Source: Flavobacterium luteolum | GTDB lineage: Bacteria; Bacteroidota; Bacteroidia; Flavobacteriales; Flavobacteriaceae | Length of the DNA stretch: 64,000 nucleotides | NCBI RefSeq assembly: GCF_027111275.1 | Contig: NZ_CP114286.1 | Location: 2,666,001 to 2,730,000, forward strand | Reading direction: 5' to 3' | Shown: piece after piece, positions 7,181 through 15,842 of the stretch | Numbering within the stretch: position 1 is the first letter of the stretch | Layout of the letters: each line of letters opens with the position of its first letter | Notes under the pieces: generated by a model | Database searches by the model: none | Told to the model about the DNA's origin: nothing | What the model saw: only the letters and a program-made list of their open reading frames with translations | Position numbers and translations under genes: made by a program

Positions 7181-9502
7181 TTAAGTAACAGGATTTTCTA
7201 CTGCAGCTCTCATTTCCTGAGCTGCATTTACCATTTCGATTAAAGCTTTTTTAGTTTCATCCCAATGACGGGTTTTTAAACCGCAATCTGGATTTACCCA
7301 AAGCTGGTCAACAGGAATTACAGCAGAAGCTTTTTCTAATAAACGAACCATTTCTGCGCTTGATGGAACACGTGGTGAGTGAATGTCATAAACTCCAGGA
7401 CCAATTTCGTTTGGATATTTAAAGTTTGCAAAAGCGTCTAAAAGTTCCATTTGCGAACGAGAACATTCAATCGTAATAACGTCGGCATCCATATCGGCGA
7501 TGTTCTGGATAATATCGTTAAATTCGCTATAACACATATGGGTATGAATTTGAGTATCGTCGTTTACGCCACTTGCAGAAATTCGGAATGCTTTTACAGC
7601 CCAATCTAAATATTTTGCCCATTCTTCTTTTCTTAACGGAAGACCTTCACGAATGGCTGGTTCATCGATTTGAATGATTTTGATTCCTGCTTTTTCTAAA
7701 TCGACAACTTCATCGCGAATTGCCAAAGCGATTTGCGTACAAGTTTCAGAACGAGGCTGATCATTTCTCACGAATGACCATTGTAAAATTGTTACAGGAC
7801 CCGTCAGCATTCCTTTTACCCATTTAGAGGTTAAAGATTGTGCATATTGAGACCATTTTACAGTCATAGGGTTTGGTCTTGAAACATCGCCGTAAATAAC
7901 AGGAGGTTTCACGCAACGGCTTCCGTAGCTCTGAACCCAACCGTTTTTTGTAAAAGTGAATCCGTCCAATTGCTCACCGAAATACTCAACCATATCGTTA
8001 CGCTCAAACTCACCATGGACTAAAACGTCGATTCCAGTCTCTTCCTGAAAACGAATAGTTGCTTCGGTTTCCTTTTCGATTAAATCATTGTATTCTTGAG
8101 CTGTTAATTCTCCTTTTTTGAATCTCGCTCTCCAGCTTCTTACTTCTGCTGTTTGAGGGAAAGATCCAATTGTTGTAGTTGGAAATAATGGCAGTTTTAA
8201 GGCCTCAATCTGACTTTTTCTTCTAATAGCAAACGCGCTATTGCGTTTGTCGTCTGAAGCTGTGATTCCGGCTACTCGAGCTTTAACTTCATTATTATGA
8301 ATTAATTTTGAAGTTTTACGGTTTTCGTTTGCCTGAACATTTTCTTTATAATCGACTGAGTTTTCTAGGTTCACTTCGTTTGAAGCAAATTGTTTTAAAA
8401 GTACAATTTCGTTGATTTTCTGCTTAGCAAAAGCCAGCCATTGTTTGATTTCGGGAGTTAAGGTCTTATCGTTTGTTTCTAAATCTAAATCGCACGGGCT
8501 ATGAATTAAAGAACAAGATGGCGCAACCAAGATTCGGCTTTCGCCCAAAGCATCAGTTGCTCTTTTGATTAATTCTAAAGATTTTTTAAAATCATTTTTC
8601 CAGATGTTTCTTCCGTCAACAACTCCTAAAGAAAGATTTACGTTTGGAGCCAGTTTTCCTGATTCTAAAATATCATCTAACTGAAGCGGACAGCGAACTA
8701 AATCTAAATGCAAAGTATCAACTGGCAGAGCCAGAGCTGTTTCTAGATTTTCTCCAAAACAATCAAAATAGTTTGCTAAAATGATTTTAAGTTTTGGGAA
8801 ACGAGTATTAATTTCGTTATACACTTTCGTGAAAGCACTTCTTTCCTTATCGGTTAAATTTAAAGCTAAGAAAGGTTCGTCAATCTGAACGTATTCTGCC
8901 TTTTCTGCTTGTAATTTTTCAAGAATTTCAAAGTATACAGGAAGTAAATTATCAAGAAGATCAATTCGGTTAAAGCCTTCTTCTTTTTCTTTTCCTAACA
9001 AAAGATAAGAAACGGGCCCAATTAAAACAGGTTTTGTCTTAATTCCTAGAGCATTTGCTTCTTTAAACTCGTTGATTATCTTTTCTGAAAACAATTCGAA
9101 CTTTTGGTTTTTTGTGAATTCAGGAACTATATAATGGTAATTGGTATCAAACCATTTTGTCATTTCCATCGCCACAACATCTTGTCCGTTCTTTTGAGAT
9201 CCTCTTGCCATCGCAAAATACAAATCCAGAGCCGAATTGTTTTTTGCTAATTCGTGATAACGAGCAGGAATTGCTCCAAGAGTCAACGTAAGGTCTAAAA
9301 CCTGATCATAAAAAGAAAAATCATTAGACGGAATTAAATCTACTCCTGCTTCAGCTTGTAATTTCCAGTTTTTAAGACGGATTTCTTTTCCTGTTTCAAT
9401 AAGTTCGTCAGCAGAAATTTTTTCCGCCCAATACAATTCAGATGCTTTTTTGAGCTCTCTGTTGCTTCCAATTCGTGGATAACCTAAGTTGTTTGTTTTC
9501 AT
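7181..9502 (-). CDS. metE: Cobalamin-independent methionine synthase MetE
   Basis: Cytoplasmic enzyme that transfers a methyl group from 5-methyltetrahydropteroyltriglutamate to homocysteine, the last step of methionine synthesis. At 773 aa it has the usual two-barrel length: a substrate-binding N-terminal barrel (TNNLGYPRIGSNRELKKA start) and a catalytic C-terminal barrel (SFPQT near the linker). The zinc ligands are visible at H655 and C657 (THMC), E679 (TIEC) and C740 (PDCG), with spacing identical to the known E. coli ligands H641, C643, E665 and C726. It faces an Lrp/AsnC regulator across a 157-base shared upstream region with two palindromes, which probably controls it. I see no SAM riboswitch. 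Confidence 0.97.
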   Translation of the reverse strand: MKTNNLGYPRIGSNRELKKASELYWAEKISADELIETGKEIRLKNWKLQAEAGVDLIPSNDFSFYDQVLDLTLTLGAIPARYHELAKNNSALDLYFAMARGSQKNGQDVVAMEMTKWFDTNYHYIVPEFTKNQKFELFSEKIINEFKEANALGIKTKPVLIGPVSYLLLGKEKEEGFNRIDLLDNLLPVYFEILEKLQAEKAEYVQIDEPFLALNLTDKERSAFTKVYNEINTRFPKLKIILANYFDCFGENLETALALPVDTLHLDLVRCPLQLDDILESGKLAPNVNLSLGVVDGRNIWKNDFKKSLELIKRATDALGESRILVAPSCSLIHSPCDLDLETNDKTLTPEIKQWLAFAKQKINEIVLLKQFASNEVNLENSVDYKENVQANENRKTSKLIHNNEVKARVAGITASDDKRNSAFAIRRKSQIEALKLPLFPTTTIGSFPQTAEVRSWRARFKKGELTAQEYNDLIEKETEATIRFQEETGIDVLVHGEFERNDMVEYFGEQLDGFTFTKNGWVQSYGSRCVKPPVIYGDVSRPNPMTVKWSQYAQSLTSKWVKGMLTGPVTILQWSFVRNDQPRSETCTQIALAIRDEVVDLEKAGIKIIQIDEPAIREGLPLRKEEWAKYLDWAVKAFRISASGVNDDTQIHTHMCYSEFNDIIQNIADMDADVITIECSRSQMELLDAFANFKYPNEIGPGVYDIHSPRVPSSAEMVRLLEKASAVIPVDQLWVNPDCGLKTRHWDETKKALIEMVNAAQEMRAAVENPVT

Positions 9503-9508
9503 TTTTGA

Positions 9509-9582
9509 TTCAGTATTTTTTACTGAACAAATTTACGTTCTTGGTTTTTATAACTTATATTTGGCTTTTATTTTAGTAAAAT
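9509..9582. promoter_or_regulatory. Shared metE/Lrp control region with two palindromes
   Basis: Two inverted repeats lie between the divergent genes: TTCAGTA-ttttt-TACTGAA (9509-9527) and ATTTTA-G-TAAAAT (9570-9582). Between them, TAAATTTG on the minus strand (9528-9535) matches the -7 consensus TAnnTTTG for metE, so the first palindrome would overlap its transcription start. They are candidate binding sites for the adjacent Lrp-type regulator; that assignment is inferred from position. Confidence 0.45.
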
Positions 9583-9659
9583 GCGTTTTTAAAATACCAT
9601 TTTAAAGATTATTTTTCTGTATAGATGTCTGAAATTAACTTTTGGCAGTAAAAAAAACT

Positions 9660-10121
9660 ATGGAAAATCTAGACAAAACCGATTTGCTGATCTTGAAATA
9701 CCTTCAAGAAGACTGCAATATCAATACAAAAGACCTTGCGAGTAAATTATTTCTAACCGTTACGCCCGTTTATGAGAGAATTAAAAGATTAGAAAGAGAC
9801 GGTTATATTACTAAATATGTTGCTCTTTTGGACAAGCAGAAAATGAACCGAGGTATGACGGTTTTCTGTAATGTGAGATTAAAAGAACACGCCAAAAATG
9901 TTGGAAGCAATTTTGTGAAAGATATTGTGGCACTTCCAGAAATTATAGAATGTTATAACATAGCTGGAGATTACGATTTTATGCTCAAGATTTTGGTGCA
10001 AGATATGGCTAGTTATCAGGATTTTGTAATGAATAAATTGTCAACGATTGAGAATATCGGGAATACAAACAGTATTTTTGTGATGGGAGAAATCAAGCAC
10101 AGTACTGCTTTAGAATTTTAA
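9660..10121 (+). CDS. Lrp/AsnC family transcriptional regulator
   Basis: DNA-binding regulator of the feast/famine (Lrp/AsnC) family, 153 aa. The N-terminal winged helix-turn-helix covers about residues 1-60 (LDKTDLLILKYLQED through ERIKRLERDGYITKY) and the C-terminal RAM ligand-binding/oligomerisation domain about 70-150 (ITECYNIAGDYDF-like core, here IIECYNIAGDYDFMLKI). I choose the ATG at 9660; an in-frame TTG at 9642 would add six residues upstream of the conserved start. The gene is divergent from metE, and Lrp-family proteins often control the neighbouring amino-acid gene, so methionine or another amino acid is a likely effector. No terminator follows it clearly before dgt. Confidence 0.9.
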   Translation: MENLDKTDLLILKYLQEDCNINTKDLASKLFLTVTPVYERIKRLERDGYITKYVALLDKQKMNRGMTVFCNVRLKEHAKNVGSNFVKDIVALPEIIECYNIAGDYDFMLKILVQDMASYQDFVMNKLSTIENIGNTNSIFVMGEIKHSTALEF

Positions 10122-10177
10122 AGGAGAAGAAAATCCTAAAATAAAATGTATTTTTGAAGTCTTAAATCAAGATTTAG

Positions 10178-10215
10178 ATCATCAATCTAAAATCTTTAAT
10201 CATCAATCTAAAATC
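10178..10215. repeat. 17-base direct repeat just before dgt
   Basis: ATCATCAATCTAAAATC occurs at 10178-10194 and again at 10199-10215, ending two bases before the dgt start codon. Similar AATCTAAAATC words occur at 26700-26730. Confidence 0.65.
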
Positions 10216-10217
10216 AA

Positions 10218-11564
10218 ATGAACTGGGAACAGCTATTATCATTAAAACGTCAAGGCGATACAAGCAAAAGATTACGTGTAGAACAAGATGATACTCGTTT
10301 GGGATTTGAAGTAGATTATGATCGAATTATTTTTTCTGCTGCTTTTAGAAGTTTACAAGATAAAACACAGGTTATTCCGCTTTCTAAGACAGATTTCGTT
10401 CATACACGCTTAACGCACAGTTTGGAAGTTTCGGTTGTTGGGCGCTCGCTAGGGCGTTTGGTTGGAAAAAAAATCATTGAAAAATATCCTTACCTGAAAG
10501 AAGTTCACGGTTATCACATGAACGATTTTGGAGCTATTGTAGCCGCGGCTTCGTTGGCGCATGATATTGGAAATCCGCCTTTTGGGCATTCTGGTGAAAA
10601 AGCAATTGGAGAATATTTTTCTATCGGAAATGGACAAAAATATAGAAATCAGCTTACAGATAAACAATGGCAGGATTTGATAGATTTTGAAGGAAATGCC
10701 AACGGATTTTCAGTTCTTACAGCAAGCCGTCCGGGAATTGAAGGTGGACTTCGTATTTCGTATGCAACCTTGGGAGCTTTTATGAAATACCCAAAAGAAA
10801 GTCTTCCGAAAAAGCCAACCAATAATATTTCTGATAAAAAATATGGATTCTTTCAGTCTGATAAATTATTCTTTGAGGAAGTAGCCAAAGACATGGGAAT
10901 GATAGCCAATAAATCTGGTGAAGATATTGGTTTCGAAAGACATCCTTTGGCTTATTTAGTCGAGGCTGCAGATGATATTTGCTACACCATTATCGACTTT
11001 GAAGACGGAATTAATTTAGGTTTAGTTTCTGAAGATTTTGCTTTAGAATATTTGATTAATCTCGTAAAAGACAATATTGGGGTTTCTAAATACAAATCAT
11101 TAACCACAAAAGAAGACCGTATTAGTTATTTACGAGCTTTGGCTATCGGAACTTTAATTAATGATGCTGTAAATGTCTTTGTTGAAAATGAAGAAGCAAT
11201 TCTTGCAGGAAACTTTCCGTATGCTTTAACAGACAAAAGCAAATACAAAGCACAGATGAATGATATCATTAAACTAAGTGTTGAGAAAATCTACCAAAGC
11301 CGTGAAGTGATAGAAAAAGAAATTGTAGGTTATCAAATCATTCAAACATTATTGGATAAGTTCATCACAGCATTCAATAATAAATATGAAGGAACGGCTT
11401 CAAATTATGACAAATTGATTTTGAAAATGCTGCCAGAGAAACACCATTTAGATAAAACTAATTTATACGAACGTTTATTGCATATTTGTCACTACGTTTC
11501 GCTTCTAACAGACGGAAACGCACTTGAATTATACGAAACAATTCAAGGACAGAAAAAGCGTTAA
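10218..11564 (+). CDS. dgt: Deoxyguanosinetriphosphate triphosphohydrolase (dGTPase)
   Basis: HD-domain hydrolase that cleaves dGTP to deoxyguanosine and triphosphate, affecting dNTP pools. The 448-residue protein has the metal-binding HD signature: H67 in TRLTHSLEV, then H115-D116 in SLAHDIGNPPFGH with H124 close by. A later aspartate, in the EAADDICYTIIDFEDG segment, completes the site in this family. Length and the DTRLGFEVDYDRIIFS start fit the Dgt family closely. It runs codirectionally after the Lrp gene with a 96-base gap containing the direct repeat, and it ends at a bidirectional terminator. Confidence 0.93.
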   Translation: MNWEQLLSLKRQGDTSKRLRVEQDDTRLGFEVDYDRIIFSAAFRSLQDKTQVIPLSKTDFVHTRLTHSLEVSVVGRSLGRLVGKKIIEKYPYLKEVHGYHMNDFGAIVAAASLAHDIGNPPFGHSGEKAIGEYFSIGNGQKYRNQLTDKQWQDLIDFEGNANGFSVLTASRPGIEGGLRISYATLGAFMKYPKESLPKKPTNNISDKKYGFFQSDKLFFEEVAKDMGMIANKSGEDIGFERHPLAYLVEAADDICYTIIDFEDGINLGLVSEDFALEYLINLVKDNIGVSKYKSLTTKEDRISYLRALAIGTLINDAVNVFVENEEAILAGNFPYALTDKSKYKAQMNDIIKLSVEKIYQSREVIEKEIVGYQIIQTLLDKFITAFNNKYEGTASNYDKLILKMLPEKHHLDKTNLYERLLHICHYVSLLTDGNALELYETIQGQKKR

Positions 11565-11582
11565 ATCTATTCTTCTGCAATA

Positions 11583-11622
11583 AAAAATGCCTCTTTCAAA
11601 ATTAACGAAAGAGGCATTTTTT
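11583..11622. terminator. Bidirectional terminator between dgt and the DUF3078 gene
   Basis: AAAAAATGCCTCTTTC and GAAAGAGGCATTTTTT form a long stem with T-runs on both strands, placed between convergent genes. Confidence 0.93.
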
Positions 11623-11638
11623 ATTATTCTTATTTTAT

Positions 11639-12640
11639 TTATTTGAAAGCATAAACCAGACCAACTCCTAGAACTTGTCTTAATTGCATTCTTGGGCCGT
11701 CATTTACCTGAGTTGTTGTTCCTGTAGTTGGATCAACAACATCTTTTTTGGTTTTAATATCATCATCATAAATTAGGTGAACACCGATATTAGCCTTTAC
11801 GTAAGCATTAACAACAAGATCAAGACGCGTATCATAATCAATATCGACATTTCCGAATTTGTTTAAGTAATCGGTATATAAACTTAATCTGTTTTCGTAA
11901 AAAACGTTTTTATAGATTTCGTTTTTCATATAAGCTGTAAAAAGAATACCAAATTCGGCTTTTACCTTTTGGCCATTTTCAATCAATATTTGCTGAGTAG
12001 GGTCTAACGGGTCTGGTGCGTAAACCGCTTTTTTAACCCCGAAAGAACCTTGGTCTGCAAGATATTGATCAAGTACTAAAGTGGTTTTTAATGTAATAGG
12101 AGAGAAGTAAAATACTCTGTTTTTTTCTTTGTTTGAATTCTCTGCTCCGGCTCCTAGAAAGATATATGCTGGTGCGAAAGGTTTAGAAATGGCAACATCA
12201 CGGTTTGGATAATTATAACCATCTGTAAATTGTGTGTTGAAATTTAATTTAGAAGAGTAGTACCAGTCTGAAGCAGTATCTTTTCTGAAACCATAAGTAG
12301 AGTTAAACTGAAAGGCGTCGTCTGTTTTTCTTAACTCAATTCCGTCTTGTTTATTTAAGCCATATTTTACAATAAGCTCGTTTACCCATTTATGGTTTTT
12401 CTTGGTGTAGGTTCTTCCAAATTCACCTTTAAATAATCCTGAAATAGAACTTGTTCCCCCCGCGCTCCAGTTTACAAAAGCAATTTCGGAAATGTCAAAA
12501 CCAACCTGATTCTTTCTGCTCCAGTTGGATGGCGGTTTAGGTGCTTGATTCGGGCTTAAAGTGGTTTGTATAATCTGGGCAAAGTTATTAGAAGTACACA
12601 AAAGCAATAATAGCAAAAGGGTAGAACGCAATAATTTCAT
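11639..12640 (-). CDS. DUF3078 domain-containing secreted/outer-membrane protein
   Basis: A 333-residue protein with a signal peptide (MKLLRSTLLLLLLLCTSNNFA) and a DUF3078 core, recognised by NQVGFDISEIAFVNWSAGGTSSISG and the following strand-rich pattern with many aromatic residues, suggesting a beta-barrel or beta-rich envelope protein. The final strand (RQVLGVGLVYAFK) looks like a barrel terminus. The function of DUF3078 proteins is not known to me. It starts 31 bases after the dxs stop codon on the same strand and so probably shares its transcript. Confidence 0.8.
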   Translation of the reverse strand: MKLLRSTLLLLLLLCTSNNFAQIIQTTLSPNQAPKPPSNWSRKNQVGFDISEIAFVNWSAGGTSSISGLFKGEFGRTYTKKNHKWVNELIVKYGLNKQDGIELRKTDDAFQFNSTYGFRKDTASDWYYSSKLNFNTQFTDGYNYPNRDVAISKPFAPAYIFLGAGAENSNKEKNRVFYFSPITLKTTLVLDQYLADQGSFGVKKAVYAPDPLDPTQQILIENGQKVKAEFGILFTAYMKNEIYKNVFYENRLSLYTDYLNKFGNVDIDYDTRLDLVVNAYVKANIGVHLIYDDDIKTKKDVVDPTTGTTTQVNDGPRMQLRQVLGVGLVYAFK

Positions 12641-12671
12641 TAGGTAATTTTTTTTTGGTGTCGCAAAATAA

Positions 12672-14459
12672 TTATTTTGAACCGTTAGAAAAAAGATTTA
12701 TTAAACTTTTAACGTCAATTTTACACAATTGTTGCAGTTGGTTTACCGTTCCATGTTCGATAAACTCGTCTGGAACACCCATAATTTCAATAGAATTTCT
12801 AAAATTATTTGATGCTGCAAACTCCAAAATTGCACTTCCAAAACCGCCATTTTTAACCCCTTCTTCGATTGTAATAATACGTTCAAAAGTTGAAAAAACA
12901 GAATTTAATGTGTTGTAATCTAGTGGTTTAATAAAACTAAAGTTATAATGCGCAATCTCTTCAGAATTTATTGATTCTTTAAGTGCTTCTATAACATTAT
13001 TTCCAATTGTTCCGGCCGATAGCACAGCAACTTTCGTACCATCTTTCAGGCATTTTGCCTCGCCCCAGTTTATTTTTTCGTAATGTCCGAAATTTTCTAT
13101 TTCCCAATTTGGCAAAACTCCGCGACCTCTTGGATATCGAATTGCGATGGGATGATCAATCCCTAATTGAACGGTATACAAAATATTTTGAAGTTCAATT
13201 TCGTTCAGTGGAGCATAGATAACCATATTCGGAATCGAACGCAGATACGCGATATCAAAAACACCATGATGCGTTGCGCCATCTTCGCCAACTAAACCTG
13301 CGCGGTCCAAACAAAAAATTACAGGTAAATTTTGCAATGCCACATCATGAATCACCTGATCGTAGGCACGTTGTAAAAATGTGGAGTAAATGTTGCAATA
13401 CACAATCATGCCCTGAGTTGCCATTCCTGCTGCCAGCGTTACGGCGTGTTGCTCAGCAATTCCAACATCAAAAGCGCGTTTTGGGAATTCATCCATCATA
13501 AATTTTAAGGAACTTCCAGATGGCATGGCAGGAGTGATTCCGATTATTTTTTCATTCTTTTTGGCTAAATCTAAAATAGTCAAGCCAAAAACATCCTGAT
13601 ATTTAGGCGGAAGATTTTCTTCCGATTTTAAATGAATTTCTCCAGTTGAAGCGTCAAATTTTCCAGGCGCATGATATTTTACCTGATTTTCCTCAGCCTG
13701 CTGCAATCCTTTTCCTTTTGTAGTTACAATATGAAGGAATTTTGGACCTTTTATCTTTTTAAGACGATTTAATTCTTTGATTAATTTAGGAAGGTCATGA
13801 CCGTCTATTGGCCCTGAGTAATCAAAATTCAAAGATTTAATGATATTATTCTGGCGCGGATTTTTGCCGTTTTTAACCGAAGTAAGGTATTTTTTTAAAG
13901 CACCAACGCTCGGATCAATTCCGATGGCATTATCGTTTAGAATCACCAAAATATTGGCATCAGTTACTCCGGCATGATTTAAACCTTCAAAAGCCATTCC
14001 GCTGGCAATAGAGGCGTCTCCAATAACTGCAATATGTTCTTTGTCGAAATTACCTTGTAGTTTGGAAGCAATCGCCATTCCAAGTGCGGCAGAAATAGAA
14101 GTGGAAGAATGCCCAACGCCAAAAGTATCGTAAATACTTTCGCTTCTTTTCGGAAATCCGGAAATTCCTCCGATCTGTCTGTTGGTATGAAAAATTTCTC
14201 TTCTTTCGGTCAATATTTTATGGCCGTATGCCTGATGCCCAACATCCCAAACCAATAAATCATCTGGAGTATTAAAAACGTAGTGTAAAGCAATGGTGAG
14301 TTCTACAACGCCCAAACTTGCGCCTAAATGACCTTCCTTTACAGAAACGATATCAATAATAAACTGACGAAGTTCTTGAGCAACTTGAGTAAGCTGTTCT
14401 TCTTTTAAAAGACGCAAATCGGCAGGATTGTATATGTTGGAAAGTAAATCGCTTTTCAT
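12672..14459 (-). CDS. dxs: 1-Deoxy-D-xylulose-5-phosphate synthase
   Basis: Thiamine-diphosphate enzyme that condenses pyruvate with glyceraldehyde-3-phosphate, the first step of the non-mevalonate isoprenoid pathway. The 595-residue sequence has the DVGHQAYGHKI histidine motif, the ThDP/magnesium site GDASIASGMAFEG followed by ILNDNAIG, and the transketolase-type GIAEQHAV glutamate motif in the pyrimidine domain. It is a little shorter than E. coli Dxs (about 620 aa), which is common in Bacteroidetes. On the minus strand TAAATTTG (14474-14481) lies 14 bases before the start and could be the -7 element. It leads a two-gene unit with the DUF3078 gene. Confidence 0.96.
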   Translation of the reverse strand: MKSDLLSNIYNPADLRLLKEEQLTQVAQELRQFIIDIVSVKEGHLGASLGVVELTIALHYVFNTPDDLLVWDVGHQAYGHKILTERREIFHTNRQIGGISGFPKRSESIYDTFGVGHSSTSISAALGMAIASKLQGNFDKEHIAVIGDASIASGMAFEGLNHAGVTDANILVILNDNAIGIDPSVGALKKYLTSVKNGKNPRQNNIIKSLNFDYSGPIDGHDLPKLIKELNRLKKIKGPKFLHIVTTKGKGLQQAEENQVKYHAPGKFDASTGEIHLKSEENLPPKYQDVFGLTILDLAKKNEKIIGITPAMPSGSSLKFMMDEFPKRAFDVGIAEQHAVTLAAGMATQGMIVYCNIYSTFLQRAYDQVIHDVALQNLPVIFCLDRAGLVGEDGATHHGVFDIAYLRSIPNMVIYAPLNEIELQNILYTVQLGIDHPIAIRYPRGRGVLPNWEIENFGHYEKINWGEAKCLKDGTKVAVLSAGTIGNNVIEALKESINSEEIAHYNFSFIKPLDYNTLNSVFSTFERIITIEEGVKNGGFGSAILEFAASNNFRNSIEIMGVPDEFIEHGTVNQLQQLCKIDVKSLINLFSNGSK

Positions 14460-14511
14460 TGTAAGGTAAAAAGCAAATTTACGGTTTTAAATTTAATTTT
14501 CTTGCGGAGTC

Positions 14512-15147
14512 TTATTTCAATAAAATAGGTACAGAATATTGCATTCTAACTTTTTTTCCATTTGACTCTCCAGGTTGCCATTTCGGACATAAACTTAAGA
14601 CTCTGATAATTTCTTTTTGCAGTGGCTCTTCAACGGCTGGAGAACATTCAAGAAAAGATACCGAACCGTTTTTTTCTACTGCGAATGCGAGAGTGAAATT
14701 GAGTTTCCAATAGCTTACGTCTTCTGGTTTTTTATATTCTTTCATGAAGAAGTTATGAAATTGTTCAATACCACCAGGGAACTCAGCATTTGTATTTGAG
14801 ATGGGTTTTAGAGTTGATGAAGAATCATCTTTTTTTACTGTATTCTGTTCAGAGATTTTATCCTTAGTAGATTCTCCAGATACTGTTGGTATAGTTTTCT
14901 TTAATTCAACTTGTTCAACTTTTAGCGCAGACGATTGTGTTTGTTCTAATGTCTTTCTGCTTATAGTCGTATCTAAAGAATGTGATTTTGCTGCTGTCGT
15001 ATCAGTGACAACTTCAAAATTGTCAATTTTCGATTTTTTATCTTCTTTGTTTTGGCAGCCGAAAAAAAGTACAGTTATAACCGCAAACAGCATTGGCAGA
15101 ATCAATTTGTAGTTTGTTTGAACAGTTATTCTATGTTTTCTTTCCAT
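14512..15147 (-). CDS. Lipoprotein with a TonB C-terminal-like domain
   Basis: A 211-residue protein whose N-terminal hydrophobic segment (LILPMLFAVITVLFFGC) ends in a plausible lipobox cysteine. A low-complexity Ser/Thr/Lys/Glu linker (about 32-115) follows. The C-terminal domain (AEFPGGIEQFHNFFMKEYKKP through CPKWQPGESNGKKVR) matches the TonB-C fold of flavobacterial 'energy transducer TonB' proteins. If the cysteine is lipidated, the domain would be anchored by lipid instead of the usual transmembrane helix, which argues against a standard role with ExbB-ExbD. A simple membrane anchor remains possible. It lies upstream of dxs on the same strand, with tadA divergent. Confidence 0.72.
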   Translation of the reverse strand: MERKHRITVQTNYKLILPMLFAVITVLFFGCQNKEDKKSKIDNFEVVTDTTAAKSHSLDTTISRKTLEQTQSSALKVEQVELKKTIPTVSGESTKDKISEQNTVKKDDSSSTLKPISNTNAEFPGGIEQFHNFFMKEYKKPEDVSYWKLNFTLAFAVEKNGSVSFLECSPAVEEPLQKEIIRVLSLCPKWQPGESNGKKVRMQYSVPILLK

Positions 15148-15195
15148 ATTCTATTATCACGATTTAAAAGTAATAAAAAATAAGTTCTAAAATCC

Positions 15196-15203
15196 TATTT
15201 TTG
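15196..15203 (+). promoter_or_regulatory. Candidate -7 element for tadA
   Basis: TATTTTTG matches TAnnTTTG and ends only five bases before the tadA ATG, so transcription would begin at or very near the start codon. Confidence 0.45.
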
Positions 15204-15208
15204 CAAGT

Positions 15209-15652
15209 ATGATAAATCCTTTCACCGACGAGTATTTTATGAAAAAAGCTTTGCAGGAAGCAGAAATCGCTTACGAAAAAGGCGAAATTCCTGTTGGAGC
15301 TATAATTGTTGTGGCTGATAAAGTAATTGCAAGAAGTCATAACTTGACAGAATTATTAAATGATGTTACAGCTCATGCCGAAATGCAGTCTATAACCGCA
15401 GCGGCAAACTTTCTGGGTGGGAAATATTTAAAAGACTGTACACTTTATGTAACGCTTGAGCCTTGCCAAATGTGTGCGGGTGCTTTATATTGGAGCCAGA
15501 TTTCCAAAATTGTTTTCGGTGCACGCGACGAACAGCGCGGATTTTTGAATATGGGAACAAAATTGCATCCAAAAACTACGGTTGTTTCTGGTGTAATGGC
15601 AAATGAAGCTGCAGATTTAATGAAACGTTTTTTCTTGGAAAGACGTAAATAA
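15209..15652 (+). CDS. tadA: tRNA-specific adenosine deaminase TadA
   Basis: Zinc enzyme that deaminates adenosine-34 to inosine in the tRNA-Arg(ACG) anticodon. The 147-residue sequence has the deaminase signature: H56 and the proton-shuttling E58 in TAHAEMQ, and the zinc cysteines C86 and C89 in PCQMCAGAL. The N-terminus (DEYFMKKALQEAEIA) and the GEIPVGAIIV strand are typical. Start at 15209 is chosen because it gives the usual N-terminal length; ATG at 15239 would remove the first ten residues. The gene may be translated from a leaderless or near-leaderless transcript, given the promoter element immediately upstream. Confidence 0.94.
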   Translation: MINPFTDEYFMKKALQEAEIAYEKGEIPVGAIIVVADKVIARSHNLTELLNDVTAHAEMQSITAAANFLGGKYLKDCTLYVTLEPCQMCAGALYWSQISKIVFGARDEQRGFLNMGTKLHPKTTVVSGVMANEAADLMKRFFLERRK

Positions 15653-15842
15653 TCGTTGAGTATCTCTACAGTAGTCTGTATCCTTCAACAAAAGTTAAAT
15701 ATTTTTATTTCGGAATTTTCTTCTTAAAATAAGAGGAAAATAATTTACTTTTATCGTAATTTAATTTGTATTTTGGTGTTAAGGCTTTTAGCGCTAAATC
15801 GCATTAAATTCTCAATTTGTTAACCATTAACTCTAGATAAAA

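Noticed and set aside
9503..9641. SAM or other riboswitch upstream of metE
   Set aside because: The leader is too short and AT-rich, with no multi-stem core; the palindromes look like protein-binding sites instead.
12655..12918. 87-codon plus-strand frame opposite the end of dxs
   Set aside because: It is an antisense shadow of dxs; the dxs motifs and length make the minus strand the coding one.
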